A stretch of 64,000 nt of DNA, taken from assembly GCA_964036045.1 (NCBI GenBank), contig OZ038381.1:114597790-114661789 (forward strand). Direction: 5' to 3'. Positions 22,147-35,497 of this stretch are shown in pieces (position 1 is the stretch's first letter; every line of letters starts with the position of its first letter). The notes beneath the pieces were generated by a model. The model was not told where the DNA came from. It searched no databases and saw nothing but the letters and a program-made list of their open reading frames with translations. Position numbers and translations under genes: made by a program. This stretch comes from Eutreptiella sp. 'Long Island Sound 2002' (lineage: Eukaryota; Euglenozoa; Euglenophyceae; Eutreptiales; Eutreptiaceae).

Positions 22147-23033
22147 CACCTGAGATTTTATGGGGTCCAAAAATCCCAAAACCAGCTACAGCTATACAGT
22201 ACTTTTTTTGTCAAATTATACCATAAAGAGCATACTTTCCGGAGTTAGCCCCCCCCCCACCCTCCAAATTGGAAATTTTCCAGCCCCTAGATCGACAATG
22301 CAGGCTTGATTCCATCTAAAATCGGCCGTATCTGAGAAATATGACATTCACCACCTAGTTGCGAATAGCAGCTTTTGTATAGCTCAAACCATACATGTTT
22401 GTTTTTGACAAGAAATACGGTTTTTTGGTGATGGCGGCTCCAAACACTCGATAAATTGCTCCAAAACCTTGCAAAACACCTTTTTTTTGAGTGCACCACA
22501 CTCAAAACAGGGTATGGGGCCCTACAACTGACCACTCATGCCCCAAAAATGCTGTTTTAGGCCAAAAAATGGCATTTTTTGGGCAAAAAAAGCGGTTTTT
22601 TGGTGATGGTGGCTCCGAAACCCTTGATCATTTGCTCCAAAACACTGCAAAATGTGCTTCTTCGAGTCCAGCACCCTCAAAAAAGGGTATGGGGCCCTAC
22701 CTGTGACCACTCAGGCCCCAAAAACACTGTTTCAGGCCAAAAAAATGCCTTTCTTTGGCCATCTTTGGCCAAAAATGCTTTTTTTGGCGATGGCGGCCCT
22801 GAAACCCTTACCATCTGCTCGAATACCTTGCAGATAACTTTTTTTTTGAGCCCAGCACCCTGAGAATAGGGTATGGGGCCCTGCAACTGACCACTCAGGT
22901 CCCAAAAACACTGTTTTAGGCTACAAAATGGCTTTTTTCCGCCATTTTTGTGCAAAAATGCGGTTTTTTTTTGTGATGGCGGCTCCGAAACACTCAATAA
23001 CTTGCTGCAAAACCTTGCAAAACACAATTTTCT
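22147..23033 (+). repeat. Left inverted repeat (0.89 kb) with three 180-bp units
   Basis: The outer 330 bp (CACCTGAGATTTTATGGGGT onward, including an AGTTAGCCCCCCCCC run) match the reverse complement of 49,880-50,210. The inner part has about three tandem units of 180-186 bp (landmarks GGGTATGGGGCCC at 22,506, 22,687 and 22,870). The right arm carries nine or ten of the same unit in inverted order. The arm is followed immediately by minisatellite at 23,034. The GCCATTTTTTGGC phrases inside each unit can themselves form hairpins. Confidence 0.8.
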
Positions 23034-23690
23034 GCCCAGGACACCGTACACACAACACAACACACTGAGCGGGCACACCGGTGAACAGGAGCCAAGTGGC
23101 CCAGGACATGGCACGCGCAACACAACACACAGAGCGGGGACACCGGTGAACACGACCCCAGTGGCCCAAGACACCGCACACGCAACACAACACACCAAGC
23201 GGGCACACTGGTGGACAGGAGCCAAGTGGCCCAGGACATCGCACAAGCAAGTCGAAGGACGGAGCGCGCACACCGGTACACAGGAGCCAAGTAGCCCAGG
23301 ACACGGCAGACGCGACACAACACACAGAGCGGGCACACCGGTGTACAGGAGGCAAGTGGCCGAGGACACGGCACGAGCAAAGCAACGGACGGAGCAGGCA
23401 CACCGGTGAACAGGAGCCAAGTGGCCCAGGACACTGCACACACAACACAACACACCAACCGGGCACACCAGTGAACTGGTGCCAAGTGGCCCAGGACACC
23501 GCACGCGCAACACAACGCACCGAGCGGCACACCGGTGAACAGGAGCCAAGTGGCCCAGGACACCGCACGCGCAACACAACGCACCGAGCGGGCACACCGG
23601 TGAACAGGAGCCAAGTGGCCCAAGACACCGCACAAGCAAAGCAAAGGATGGAGCGCGCACACTGTTGCACAGGAGCCAAGTGGTGGTATG
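23034..23690 (+). repeat. 65-bp minisatellite array, about 10 units
   Basis: The unit core reads ACCGGTGAACAGGAGCCAAG then TGGCCCAGGACACCGCAC, and ends in CGCAACACAACGCACCGAGC. The period, measured at 23,531 and 23,596, is 65 bp. Two unit types alternate, with GCAACACAAC or GCAAAGCAAC. Stop codons are absent from the minus frames, so Cys-rich open frames with a 65-residue period appear; these are not genes. Confidence 0.85.
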
Positions 23691-23862
23691 CTGTCCTCCG
23701 TAGGAAATTCCTAATTTCAGGTTGACAGACTACAATAAAGTCCTTTGCTGAATTTTTTCGATGTCACTGATTTCTGCCTACGTATTAGGTATCACTCGAT
23801 CCGCAATTTCCTGGCGCACACGCTGCTCATAATTTCAACAACAGCTGCTCAAGAAATCCATC
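23691..23862 (+). other. Probable LINE 5' untranslated region
   Basis: AT-richer spacer between the minisatellite and the first reading frame. No promoter motif is recognised. By position it would be the 5' end of the LINE that follows. Confidence 0.35.
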
Positions 23863-26133
23863 ATGGGCAAAGATCGCACCGTGCCAAAAGTCTGTCGCCA
23901 ATTCCGTGGCGCAATTCGAGAAAAGCGACCAACAGCTCAGGGATCAGTGACGCAACGCGGCTCTTCGGGAAAGCAGAACAGATGAAAAAGGAAAGGAGAA
24001 TGATCAACAACCCCAAACTCCAAAGTCAAATCATAAAACAAATCCGAGAATACACTCCAGACGCTCTTCCAAGCCAAAATGCAAGTTCAAGCCCAAATGG
24101 CAAACCTAAACGCCACTAGACAAAATGGATTCAAAAAACCAGCCCGCAACCAAACCGTGAAACGAAGGAGGCAGTCAAGGACGACATCGTCATCAACACC
24201 CAACTTCATTACAATGGAAAGCCAACAGTGGATTATTCCAAACCTTCGGAAAAGCGTAACAAGAGTTTCCCTTTCATCCCTATGGAAGACTTGGAGACCC
24301 TCCAAACCACCAATGTTGTTGTGAACGACCCCAACGTCAACTCTCCATCCCAACTGCACCAAGACCTTCAAGACGAAAAAGTTCCGGAAGTCTATCAATT
24401 GCAATCTCAAGACAACCGTGTATACTCCGACTACATCACCATGTTACCAACCGAGGACATGGTCGCCCAATTTCACAAACAACCTCACGAAATACATTTT
24501 GGGGGCACCGACTACCAACACTATTTCAACGAGAAGTACAAGTATTCCGCCCCATATCCAACGGAAGACCATGCACGAGCCACCAAAAACGCAAAACTGG
24601 TCACTCCCCAAAATATCACAATCCTCAACATCATGGCCAACCTCTACGAGTCCCAAACAAGAACCTTCATCTTCACCCCCACCACAAACTACGACTTCAA
24701 CAAGGACGCCTCGCACAACACAAGCGCTCACATGAACATGTTGCTCAATGGCTTAGCGTCGCTTGCGCGTGCTAAAATACATGTAAGGGGTACGCTAATT
24801 CTTTTGGTATCGGACCCTAGGGTGTGTGAAGCCACTAACGGTATTTGGGATTACTCTCAAGCCTATGCCAAAGCTAGGAGGTTTATGGTTGACCAAAAAG
24901 TCTCCCAAAACTTTGTTCCTTTGAATATGATCCTCAGAAATGATCAAAAACTTTTTGACACTTGCTCCGCCCCACACAGGGAGGGATATATTATGATTAC
25001 TTTGGATAACCTTTGCGAGTTCCAATACACACCGCCCGAATTCTCTCCTATTTCGCCAGGCCATGACCTTGCACATGCCGAGGCTTTTATCTCTCTGCAA
25101 CAAGGAGCCCATCACACACCACCAATCACCGATTATGTCAGAATCAACATTTCGCGAGACTTCCAAGTCCTCACCGAGGAAGATGCTTTCCAATTTTTGA
25201 ACAAATTAATCAAACCCGACCTCCAAGATGCCTCATCCATTACCTCCACCAATTGCGCACACTACCGCGGTGAGATAAAAAAACGTGGCTCGCCCATTTG
25301 AAGCACCCATAATCGTTTCGACATTGAAACATACTCAGCCCTCTCCTCCCAAATCGCCAAATCCGTTCAATCCCACTACCCACTGGACAGGAATCCACTC
25401 ATTATGGCTTTCCCCTACAACTTCTCCGCCCATGAAAATACTTTCGTGATCTCCGCCACAAAAAGCTCCGCTCAAAACGGAGCCAAACTCGAACCCACGG
25501 AGCTTCTAAATCGAGTGGCCTCTCTTGAAAAAATGAATTCTATCCTGCAATACGCAATTCTACGCACCAGATACTCAGTATTGGTGCATCTGGTCATCCA
25601 CTCCATTCCAAGTAACACCGAAACACGAGTTTCAAAACTCAAATGGATGAAGGAGCAATGCAAGAAAGCCGGGCTCACTTTCTTCAATCACGATAGCACA
25701 TATGCAGTTTTGTCCGACGCTGCACTAAGCTACCGGGCTAAACCCTCCTACACACCAACCGACGCCAAATCGGTTGTCATTTGTGCTCCACGCTCCATAA
25801 GCTCTAGAGACATCAACAAGGAAACTTCACTTTTTGGTATTCACCTCCATCCAACCACTGGAATCCAACCCAACTGCCAAATCACACCAATATTTTGAAG
25901 CACTCTTTCAAAACCTGGGATCCAGTATCCTAGCACACCAAGAAAAAGTCCAAGGCATCACTTTTACATCCGGCTCGCCCAACCTCTTAAAAAAACTAAA
26001 CATCATTGATTGAATTGTGAAAGACCATGCCACTTCTAAATTGGAAGCCACACTCTTGGCCGCCAAAGAATTTGGCTCCGAGAAACAACTGCGCTCCATT
26101 AATGAGCGATTGATCGTGGCTGAGCCCCAATGA
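23863..26133 (+). pseudogene. LINE ORF1-like gene, broken
   Basis: A coding region of about 750 codons lies ahead of the LINE ORF2 on the same strand. A basic N-terminus starts at an ATG at 23,863 (MGKDRTVPKVCRQFRGAIREK). It shifts frame near 23,975, is interrupted by TAG at 24,117 and TGA at 25,299, shifts again near 25,870 and meets TGA at 26,011. Recognisable sequence ends at a TGA at 26,131 (INERLIVAEPQ). The middle (24,228-25,298) is a 357-codon open stretch. I see no zinc knuckle, no esterase motif and no RRM that I can be sure of. By position it would be the nucleic-acid-binding ORF1 of the LINE, but it could be a captured gene. Codon use is rich in A and C like ORF2, supporting a common origin. 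Confidence 0.5.
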
Positions 26134-26764
26134 CTCCTCACCCACCCACTCTCTTTCTCTCATCCAGTTCTCAATGTCTTCACTATGTCACTACTCAGAG
26201 ATACGGTTTCCCTGCGTCCTCACTGCTTTCCATACTAACGGTATGACCTGTTTATCAGGCTGCTAGTCTTCGAAGCGATTTCATCTAACCATACACAAAG
26301 CATCATCTCGCAAGGTATTGTGCCACGCATCGAAAAAAATGCGAACACACTGGAACGTACACTCTCCTCACAGTGCTTCCCGCATGTCGTGTGGAGTTCG
26401 TTCACTCATCTCCTGTGTGTCAAGATTTTGATTCATCCAAGCCACGAACAGGTACTTAGTTGCACGCCCCGTGTCACTCTGCCCTCTAATTGGCAACCAC
26501 GTGGCCTGTCTGATTTCTGTCATGACCGCGTGAAGGGTTTAATGCTCCTTGTCCACTTAAAGTGGCTCATTCTTCTTAGCCAAGGCCGTCTTTGTGGCTC
26601 CAAGCCCACGCTATGGAAGTGTCTGAGTCCCGCAACGTTTTGCAAATGGTTCCTTCTTGACCCCTTCAGTGGCCGTTCTCATTCGGGCCACGACCGCCAA
26701 TACGGCTTCATGTTAAATTCGAGGACTGGTCAAGATCCAGGAACGTCTTGAAAGTGGTCAGAAT
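26134..26764 (+). other. Spacer between ORF1-like region and ORF2
   Basis: About 630 bp with no open frame that I trust. The ORF at 26,320-26,751 lacks any recognisable feature. Nothing else was seen. Confidence 0.4.
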
Positions 26765-29671
26765 TTGAAACGTGGTCCCATCTCTCTCATCATCATGACA
26801 CCGTCAATGGATATCCCCCTCCCACTGGGAGTACCCGGACCACCAAGATACGCTACTAACATTCACAAAGCACCCAAACCTACCACACCAACAGACAACT
26901 TAATCCACTCTAAAACACGTTTAACACTCACTACTCATAACACTGCAAAAAACATTGACAACCTAGACGCCATCATACTGCGACTCCAACAACAAGGAAC
27001 CGACATACTTTGTTTGCAGGAAATACCTACCACCCCCTCCTTACATTCACTTTTAAACCTACGCACTTTCACAAACATTTCTTCTGACAAATCCAACGGC
27101 ACAGCGATCATCATTCTCTCCTCCCTATCTCCCTTCGTCACGCAAATCAAACACGACAAGGTCAATGGATGCCTTATTGCCATCGACCTTACTATACCAG
27201 GCTACCACACGCTTTGTATCATTCACGTGTACAAATCACATCTCGCTCATCTCCGACACAGGCTAGAGAAAACAATCTCCGCCCTCCAACAAGACCAGCC
27301 GTGCCACATCATGCTCGGCGACTTCAACACATATCTCCAACCTTCTCTGAACACGGCTAATGTCAAACACAATAAATACTGGCCATGGCTCCACAACCAG
27401 GTACACCCAACCAATCCCACCACCACACCAACCCTCATTGACCTGTATCGTAAGGACCACCCAGAGACAAAACAGTGGACGCGCCCTGCAAACAAAAGGC
27501 TCCCGTCCCACACACGCATCGACCTGATACTCTCTTCTCCTTCTTCCAACACCATTTTCAAACCTTTCAACACCTTCATTGACATTCACAACGACATCTC
27601 CGACCACCGACCTGTATCCACCTCCATAGCCATCCCCACCAACCTGATTAACATATACAACATCCCACACAATTCCATTCACTACCGCCCCCTAACCAAA
27701 GAGGGAAAGTCACACTTTACGTCCCTCAGTAAACCTCTTAACGACTGGCTCTCCAAGCACCACGACACTCTCATCGAACAAAACATTGAACAACTTATCC
27801 CCCTGACTGACTTCCTTTTCACCCAGCTAGTCACTACTTACAAAAAAGTCACTCATCAAGCACACGATCACAAACCAACCAGCGTGGAGAAACAGTTCCT
27901 TGACGCTAGAAAAAACTTACCTTCTTCTGCCTCCAATGAACACAAAACTAAAATACTTCAAACACTACTCAATGACTGGACCTCAAAGAAACAAGCACAA
28001 GCACACAAGAAACTTCACCACTCCCTCATTTCTCACAAACGCATAAAAAAGACAATGAACAACATTCTCCACCCCAGAAACACCACCCCCATCTCTCTCT
28101 ATGACCAAACTGGTCAGCTCACCACCGACCCTTACAAAATGTGCAAATCTATGGGACACACCCTCTCTTCCTTGGGAGGCCCCCGAGACTTTGACACAGA
28201 CCCAGCGTTCATCGACACACTCATGACTAACTCCCCAAAAATACCCAACGACGCTCCACAACCACACTTTACCAGAGACTTCTTTAACTTTCTTTCGTCG
28301 CACGCTAAACCCCACACCGCACCTGGTTTCGACGAAACCTCTCTTTACATTTTCTCCATCTGCCCCCCCGACATCCAAACCAACATTTATAGCCCTTGTT
28401 CCCTCCTTATCACCGACCACATTCCTTTCCAGTGGCTTAAGGCAAAAATCTTTCTACTTTACAAAAAAGGCGACCCTCATAATCCTATAAACTACAGACC
28501 AATAGCACTCCTTAACACACCATACAAAATCATAGCTTCTTACGGTGCACACACCCTCACCTACTACGCCACAACGTACCACCTCACCAACAACACACAA
28601 TACGGCGGACTCCCTAACCACAGAACCACAGACAACATATACACTATGATTGCCAACCTATCACTGCACCCCGACATGTATGACTTATATATCGACTTAG
28701 ATAAAGCCTTTAACTCCGTTCCCAACCGAGCCTTATGGCAAATACTCTCCAACTACAACATGACTCACTCCATCATCAACCTCATCCAAAACCTGTACGC
28801 CTGCCCCCATGACTTCCCCGTCGTCAACGGCTTCGCCCTCTTTGCAGCCAACTGCATAAGAGGACTTAGACAAAGATGCCCCATGTCCCCCATACTCTTT
28901 AACCTTTTTGTCGACCCCATCATTAACCACATACAATCTCTCCTACCTAAACACGAATTCAATGACCTTTTCTCCTTCATCGACGACATCGCCCTCCGAA
29001 CAACCTCCCATGCCACTCTACACAACGTACTTCACTTCCTCTTTGTCCAAAGGCCCCGATACGGCTTTTCTTTTAACACTACAAAGTCCGAACTCCGCGC
29101 CCGCAACAACGCCACCCACATCACCATTCGTATTAGTCCTACCCAACATTTCAGTACTCTTACCAACGATGGCAACCCCAGGGTTTTTTATAAATACCTG
29201 GGCACCTATTTTCTCAACAAACAACAAAACCCCAGCACGCTCCAACTTCTACTCAACACCATTCACGCTTTTTTTGCCACCATATCCACCCTCCCTCTCA
29301 CACACAACGGAATCATAAAACTATCCAACATACAACTGATACCTACCCTCACTTACCGATTAATCTACAACTCACTCCCGCAACATGACCTTGACAAACT
29401 AGACATCACAATTTGGAGCCATATCTCCAAATTAGGCAAACTATCCTTTCGCACCTCCAATATAACCAAATACTCTCCCCCACACACACTAGGTCTGAGC
29501 ATCACAAAAATTTCTATCGTAACCCACATCCAAGCCATCAACCATATACTTTGCTACACACATTACGACGGATCTTCCCACACCAACGAAAGAGTCACGT
29601 ACACCCTCCGCCACAAATCCACTAATCCCAACACCATACAACTCATGACCGCTCACTCTGTCGTTTTTTAG
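26765..29671 (+). pseudogene. LINE ORF2: APE-type endonuclease and reverse transcriptase
   Basis: The first 300 residues form an apurinic-endonuclease-like nuclease, with LCLQEIP (about residue 83), HIMLGDFN (184), RIDLILSS (251) and ISDHRPV (278). This domain nicks target DNA. The RT follows, with YRPIALLNTPYKI (577), YIDLDKAFNSVPN (645), GLRQRCPMSPILFNLFVDPI and the catalytic box FSFIDDIAL (738), then the thumb. The 968-codon frame starts at a TTG; the first ATG is at 26,795. It ends at TAG 29,669-29,671 directly after a run of six T. The protein clearly continues in the next frame with RNase H, so a single-base shift at the T run breaks the gene. Endonuclease and RT motifs look intact. Confidence 0.9.
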
Positions 29672-31199
29672 GTTTCCACACTCACAACATACCCACAGTC
29701 AATCCATGTCTCCCTTCTCAAATCGCTACACACACAACAATCGAAGTCGCCTTTATTTACTACCAGTCCAACAGCACCCCACCAACATATTCCACTACCA
29801 AAAACACCGGCCACACCACAAAAACGACCCTATGGTTCCAAGGCACAGTCGACCACCCCCTGCCCCAGAAAACCACAGTTACTTTCCCTGACATGTCCAC
29901 AATCCTCACCCCCAGCCACCAGTTTCGCTTCCTTACTCTCCCCACATTCCAAGATATTTCCAAGTCTACCGAGCCTCTCTCACTACCCGACACGACCAAC
30001 TTCCCTTTTTCTTTCACTGGCACCACAACCACTCAAAATTTCATTCAATTTACCCTTAAAAACAATCTCTCTCCCCCAAACCCTCAACACCTACACTACT
30101 GGGGATGCCACACTCTTTTAGACACACTCGACGCCTACCCCAACGCTGCGGTCGCCTACACCGACGGGTCGGATGACCCCACAGTGGACACGCCATCGGG
30201 TGCCGCCATCACCTTCAACACTACACCGCCAACAACCATCTGCAACACATCACCGATAAAAGGATCTTACCCAGCAGAAATTTATGCCATTATATTGTTT
30301 ACCTACCTCCCACACAGCAACACTTTCTCCCAACCAATAATTTGTGTCATTGACAACCTGTTGGTTTACTCTACACTCCACCAAATAGAACAATTAAAAG
30401 CTAAACCCTTCGCCTCAACTGCTAGTTGCTTCGCTCTTTGGTACAACTATATTTGGGACTTTCTTCACAACACCCACCTTCACATAATTCTCACCTGGAT
30501 CAAAGGACACGCTGACTTCGCTGGCAACGAGCATTCTGACAGAATTTCTAAATAGGTATCACTCAATCTCCCCCAACACCCAGAACACCACAACCCTGAC
30601 ACTTCTCACTTCATATACCACAACCATACACCACTACCAGGACGCATTACACGCAAAACTGTCAAACACCTACTTCCAAACCATAAACACAACAACATAC
30701 ACCTACCTTCTAGCACCGACTTCTACGCCCACACATCGTGGTTCTTCAGATTACCCTTCAAATGGACAAATGGACTGTACTGTTGCACTGGTTTTCTTCC
30801 CCATTACAAACTTAACACATATCAATACCCCAAATGCCGCACTCATCACCCCCTCGACCCCATAACTACGGTGACCGAATGCGGCACAGCGAAACGTATT
30901 CGTGACCTCTTTTTTGAGGTCTGGCAACAATGCTGGTGGCAACATGCAACAAAAGGAGAAAGACGAAACTACATCCACACTCTCATTCCCAACCCACTCA
31001 GTAATGCACTAGGAGATATCCCACCCGACACTCCCTACTTCCAACACCTACAAAATCTAAAAACAGCCTTTAAATACAGAAGAAAAAGACTCAAAGCAGC
31101 ACTACAAGAGACACAAACCTGGCTCAGACAAAACCCAACTAACGATCTGCACCTCCTCCAACCAGATTCCGCAGACAACCCATGGAACAACCAATAATC
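29672..31199 (+). pseudogene. LINE ORF2 C-terminus: RNase H and zinc-finger-like tail, first copy
   Basis: This continues ORF2 one frame over. After a linker of about 150 residues the RNase H shows AVAYTDGSDD, SYPAEIYAI, a third acidic residue in VIDNLL and WIKGHADFAGNEHSD. The frame meets TAG at 30,553, where the other two copies read GAATGGG. After the stop it continues in frame to about 31,196, losing a 21-bp segment near 30,930 present in the other copies. Its zinc-finger-like tail is altered (YPKC where the others have CPKC). This is the copy physically attached to the endonuclease/RT, and it is the most damaged. Confidence 0.8.
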
Positions 31200-32330
31200 C
31201 ATTTACAGCACTTCATCTCACAACCCCACCTTGTTGACCTACCCAAAACGGACAAACACAACGGTCGCCAATAAACACCGTCACAAACACAGACACATAC
31301 ACAGCAACAACAAGAAAACCAAATCCCAACTACTTAATTTACCGTAACTACCCACATAGAAACACATTACCCTAAAAAGCCACCGCGAAAAGAAACTAAG
31401 CTCCGCAAGCGACTGGGGGGTTTCTGCCCCGCTTTGGTCCCCGGGTGACGAGTTTCTCCCCCCTTTTTTTCTTTTTTTCCTCTATTTCTTTCTCGTTTTT
31501 CACTGTCCTCCTCATCCTCAGCACCTGGGATCTGCACCCCCCCCCCTAGTCCCTTGATACCATTTGACAGATCGACAAGATGGGACCACATTCGTGTCAA
31601 CGAATCATCTCTGTTGTCTATTGATGCTCTTTTCCTGCTCCTTTTCGTACACCATTCAGGACTTTGGAGATCGGAATCCTATATAGCGTGGTGATCCATG
31701 ATGATTTTTGATGTGTGTGGATGTCATCCTTGATTCTCAGAAATCTGATCTTTCCCCAGACGTCTACTCGAGGTCTACTGTGGACTTTCCCCAGATGTAT
31801 GGATATTAGTGATGTCCGAGCCTATCCTTTGAGTCTCCGATTTATATCGATTTTTCCCCAGACGAATAGAGGTCACTGGATTTGTGTGAATGGAGATCAG
31901 TGGTTTCCAATCCGTTCGGAGGTCACTGTTGCCTAATCCCAGATTTGACTTTCCGCACTGGACTAGAGCCTAGTGGAGCGAAGTCAGTGGATTCCACTTA
32001 ACTGGACGTCTTTTATGGTACCCCAGGAGATCCTTGGCCGGAGTTACTTGTTTGTTTCTGAGTATTATATATATATATATATATATATATAGTCCATTTC
32101 ATTTTCGATTCGTCTCGCGCCATAACACCAACCACTGGGCCAATGGTGAAGCCCCAGCCCACAGTAACCAGGCCTTTGGTGCACTTTGGAGCAGGGTTAC
32201 ACCCCCTGATTTACTGTACATATGGCTGCTGTCCTTCGATGAACTTCGGCTCGCCATGAACGCTCACTTGCCCGTGGTTAGGCCGCTTTTGTGTTATGCT
32301 CGCTGGGGGGCAACCCCCATGCACCAGAAA
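31200..32330 (+). other. LINE 3' untranslated region with TA microsatellite
   Basis: Non-coding, with a C-run, a recurring block that starts CCCTAGTCCCTTGATACC at 31,544, and a (TA) run at 32,066-32,091. It ends in GCACCAGAAAAACAGG at the minisatellite boundary. The block recurs at 34,708, 36,361 and 39,526. The short open frames in it are identical between copies only because the DNA is duplicated. Confidence 0.65.
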
Positions 32331-32829
32331 AACAGGAACCAAGTGGCCCAGGACACCGCAGATGCAACACAACACACCGAGCGGGCAGACCAGTGAACGG
32401 GAGCCAACTGGCCTAGGACAGCGCACAAGCAAAGCAACGTGCGGAGCGGGCACACCGGTGAATAGGAACCAAGTGGTCCAGGACACCGCAGACGCAACAC
32501 AACAAACCAGGCGGACACACTGTTGAACAGGAGCTAAGTGGCCCACGTCACCGCACACACAACACAACGCACCCAGCGGGCACACCGGTGAAGAGGAGCA
32601 AAGTGGGCGAGGACAACGCACACGCAACACGACACCCCGAGCGGGCACACCGGTGAGCAAGAGCCAAGTGGCCCAGGACACGGCACACGCAAAGCAACGC
32701 ATCCAGCAGGCACACCGGTGAACAGGAGCCAAGTGGCCCAGGACACCGCACCAGTAAAGCAACGCACCGAGCGGGCGCACCAGTGAACAGGAGCCAAGTG
32801 GTCCAGGACACCGCAGACGCAACACAACA
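32331..32829 (+). repeat. 65-bp minisatellite array, about 7.5 units
   Basis: Same family as 23,034-23,690. The order of variant units at its start is the same as in the arrays at 35,498, 37,150 and 40,317, so these four arrays descend from one by duplication of larger blocks. It runs directly into the truncated LINE copy at 32,824. Confidence 0.85.
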
Positions 32830-34499
32830 TACCCACAGTCAATTCATGTCTCCCTTCTCAAATCGCTACACACACAACAATCGAAGTCGCCTTTATTTAC
32901 TACCAGTCCAACAGCAACCCACCAACATATTCCACTACGAAAAACACCGGCCACACCACAAAAACGATCCTATGTTTCCAAGGCACAGTCGACCACCCCC
33001 TGCCCCAGAAAACCACAGTTACTTTCCCTGACGAGTCCACAATCCTCATCCCCAACCACCAGTTTCGCTTCCTTACTCTCCCCACATTCCAAGATATTTC
33101 CAAGTCTACCGAGCCTCTCTCACTACCCGACACGACCAACTTCCCTTCCTCCTTCACTGGCACCACAACCACTCAAAATTTCATTCAATTTACCCTGAAA
33201 AACAATCTCTCACCCCCGAACCCTCAACACCTACACTACTGGGGATGCCACGATCTTTTAGACACACTCGACGCCTACCCCAACGCTGCGGTCGCCTACA
33301 CCGACGGGTCGGATGACCCCACAGTGGACACGCCATCGGGTGCCGCCATCACCTTCAACACTACACCGCCAACAACCATCTGCAACACATCACCGATAAA
33401 AGGATCTTACCCAGCAGAAACTTATGCCATTATTTTGTTTACCTACCTCCCACACAGCAACACTTTCTCCCAACCAATAATTCCTGCCATTGACAACCTG
33501 TTGGTTTGCTCTACACTCCACCAAATACAACAATTAAAAGCTAAACCCTTCGCCTCAACTGCTAGTTGCTTCGCTCTTTGGTACAACTATATTTGGGACT
33601 TTCTTCACAACACCCACCTTCACATAATTCTCACCTGGATCAAAGGACACGCTGACTTCGCTGGCAATGAGCATTCTGACAGAATTTCTGAATGGGTATC
33701 ACTCAACCTCCCCCAACACCCAGAACACCACAACCCTGACACTTCTCACTTCATGTACCACAACCATACACCACTACCAGGACGCATTGGACGCAAAACT
33801 GTCAAACACCTACTTCCAAACCATGAACACAACAACATACACCTACCTTCTAGCACCGACTTCTACGCCCACACATCGTGGTTTTCCAGATTACCTTTTA
33901 AATGGACAAACGGACTGTACTGTTGCACTGGTTTTCTTCCCCATTACAAACTTAACACATATCAATGCCCCAAATGCCACACTCATCAGCCCCTCGACCC
34001 CATAACTACGGTGACCGAATGCGGCACAGCGAAACCTATTCGTCACCTCTTTTTCCAGGTCTGGCAACAACCCTTCAAGCAAACAGTCGTCGACTGGTGG
34101 CAACATGCAACAAAAGGAGGAAGACGAAACTACATCCACACTCTCATTCCCAACTCACTCAGTAATGCACTAGGAGATGTCCCGGCGGACACTTCCTACT
34201 TCCAACACCTACAAAATCTAAAAACAGCCTTTAAATACAGAAGAGAAAGACTCAAAGCAGCACTACAAGAGACACAAACCTGGCTCAGACAAAACCCATC
34301 TAACGATCTGCACTTACTCCAACCAGATTCCGCAGACAACCCATGGAACAACCAATACTCCATTTACAGCACTTCATCTCACAACCCCACCGTGTTGACT
34401 TACCCAAAACGGACAAACACAACGGTCGCCAATAAACACCGTCAAAAACCAAGGCACATACACAGCAACAACAAAGAAAACCAAATCCCAACTACTTAA
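32830..34499 (+). pseudogene. 5'-truncated LINE copy 2: RNase H and zinc-finger-like tail
   Basis: The LINE sequence begins abruptly at the point equal to 29,690 of the first copy, at an ACACAACA overlap with the minisatellite. It lacks endonuclease and RT. The frame is open through the linker, RNase H (YTDGSDD, SYPAETYAI, AIDNLL, KGHADFAGNEHSD) and a tail with CPKCHTHQPLDP and TECG...RHLFF. The tail resembles the zinc-binding ends of RNase H-bearing LINEs. All four expected acidic RNase H residues are visible. The listed 391-codon frame begins with a GTG at 33,324 and is only the downstream part. With no known start or promoter, it is best read as a dead copy that happens to be open. Confidence 0.75.
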
Positions 34500-35497
34500 T
34501 TTACCGTAACTACCCACATAGAAACACATTACCCTAAAAAGCCACCGCGAAAAGGAACTAAGCTCCGCAAGCAACTGGGGGGTTTCTGCCCCGCTTTGGT
34601 CCCCGGGTGACGAGTTTCTCCCCCCTTTTTTTCTTTTTCTTCTCTATTTCTTTCTCGTTTTTCACTGTCCTCCTCATCTTCAGCACCTGCGATCTGCCAG
34701 CCCCCCCCCTAGTCCCTTGATACCATTTGACAGATGGACGAGATGGGACCACGTTCGTGTCAACGAATCATCTCTGTTGTCTATTGATGCTCTCTTCCTG
34801 CTCCTTTTCGTACACCATTCAGGACTTTGGAGATCGGAATCCTATATAGCGTGGTGATCAATGATGATTTTTGATGTGTGTGGATGTCATCCTTGATTCT
34901 CAGAAATCTGATCTTTCCCCAGACGTCTACTCGAGGTCTACTGTGGACGTTCCCCAGATGTATGGATATTAGTGATGTCCGAGGCTATCCTTTGAGTCTC
35001 CGATTTATATCGATTTTTCCCCAGACGAATAGAGGTCACTGGATTTGTGTGAATGGAGATCAGTGGTTTCCAATCCGTTCGGAGGTCACTGTTGCCTAAT
35101 CCCAGATTTGACTGTCCGCACTGGACTGGAGCCTAGTGGAGCGAAGTCAGTGGATTCCACTTAACTGGACGTCTTTTATGGTACCCCAGGAGATCTTTGG
35201 CCGGAGTTACTTGTTTGTTTCTGATTATTATATATATATATATATACATATATATATAGTCCATTTAGTTTTCGATTCGTCTCGCGCCATAACACCAACC
35301 ACAGGGCCAATGGTGAAGCCGCAGCCCACAGTAACCAGGCCTTTGGTGCATTTTGGAGCAGGGTCACACCCCCTGAGTTACTGTACATATGGCTGCTGTC
35401 CTTCGATGAACTTCGGCTCGCCATGAACGCTCACTTGCCCGTGGTTAGGCCGCTTTTGTGTTATGCTCGCTGGGGGGCAGCCCGCATGCACCAGAAA
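34500..35497 (+). other. 3' untranslated block of LINE copy 2
   Basis: Same arrangement as 31,200-32,330, with the TA run at 35,227-35,258 interrupted by one TACATA. No gene seen. Confidence 0.65.

Noticed and set aside
22677-23679. Cys-rich open frames over the minisatellite (also at 32,211-32,842, 35,378-36,184, 37,030-37,661 and 40,197-41,003)
   Set aside because: They simply translate a stop-free 65-bp repeat; three overlapping frames give the same kind of product.
23034-23690. Minisatellite as a CRISPR array
   Set aside because: Units are contiguous, with no unique spacers, no cas genes, and the context is eukaryotic.
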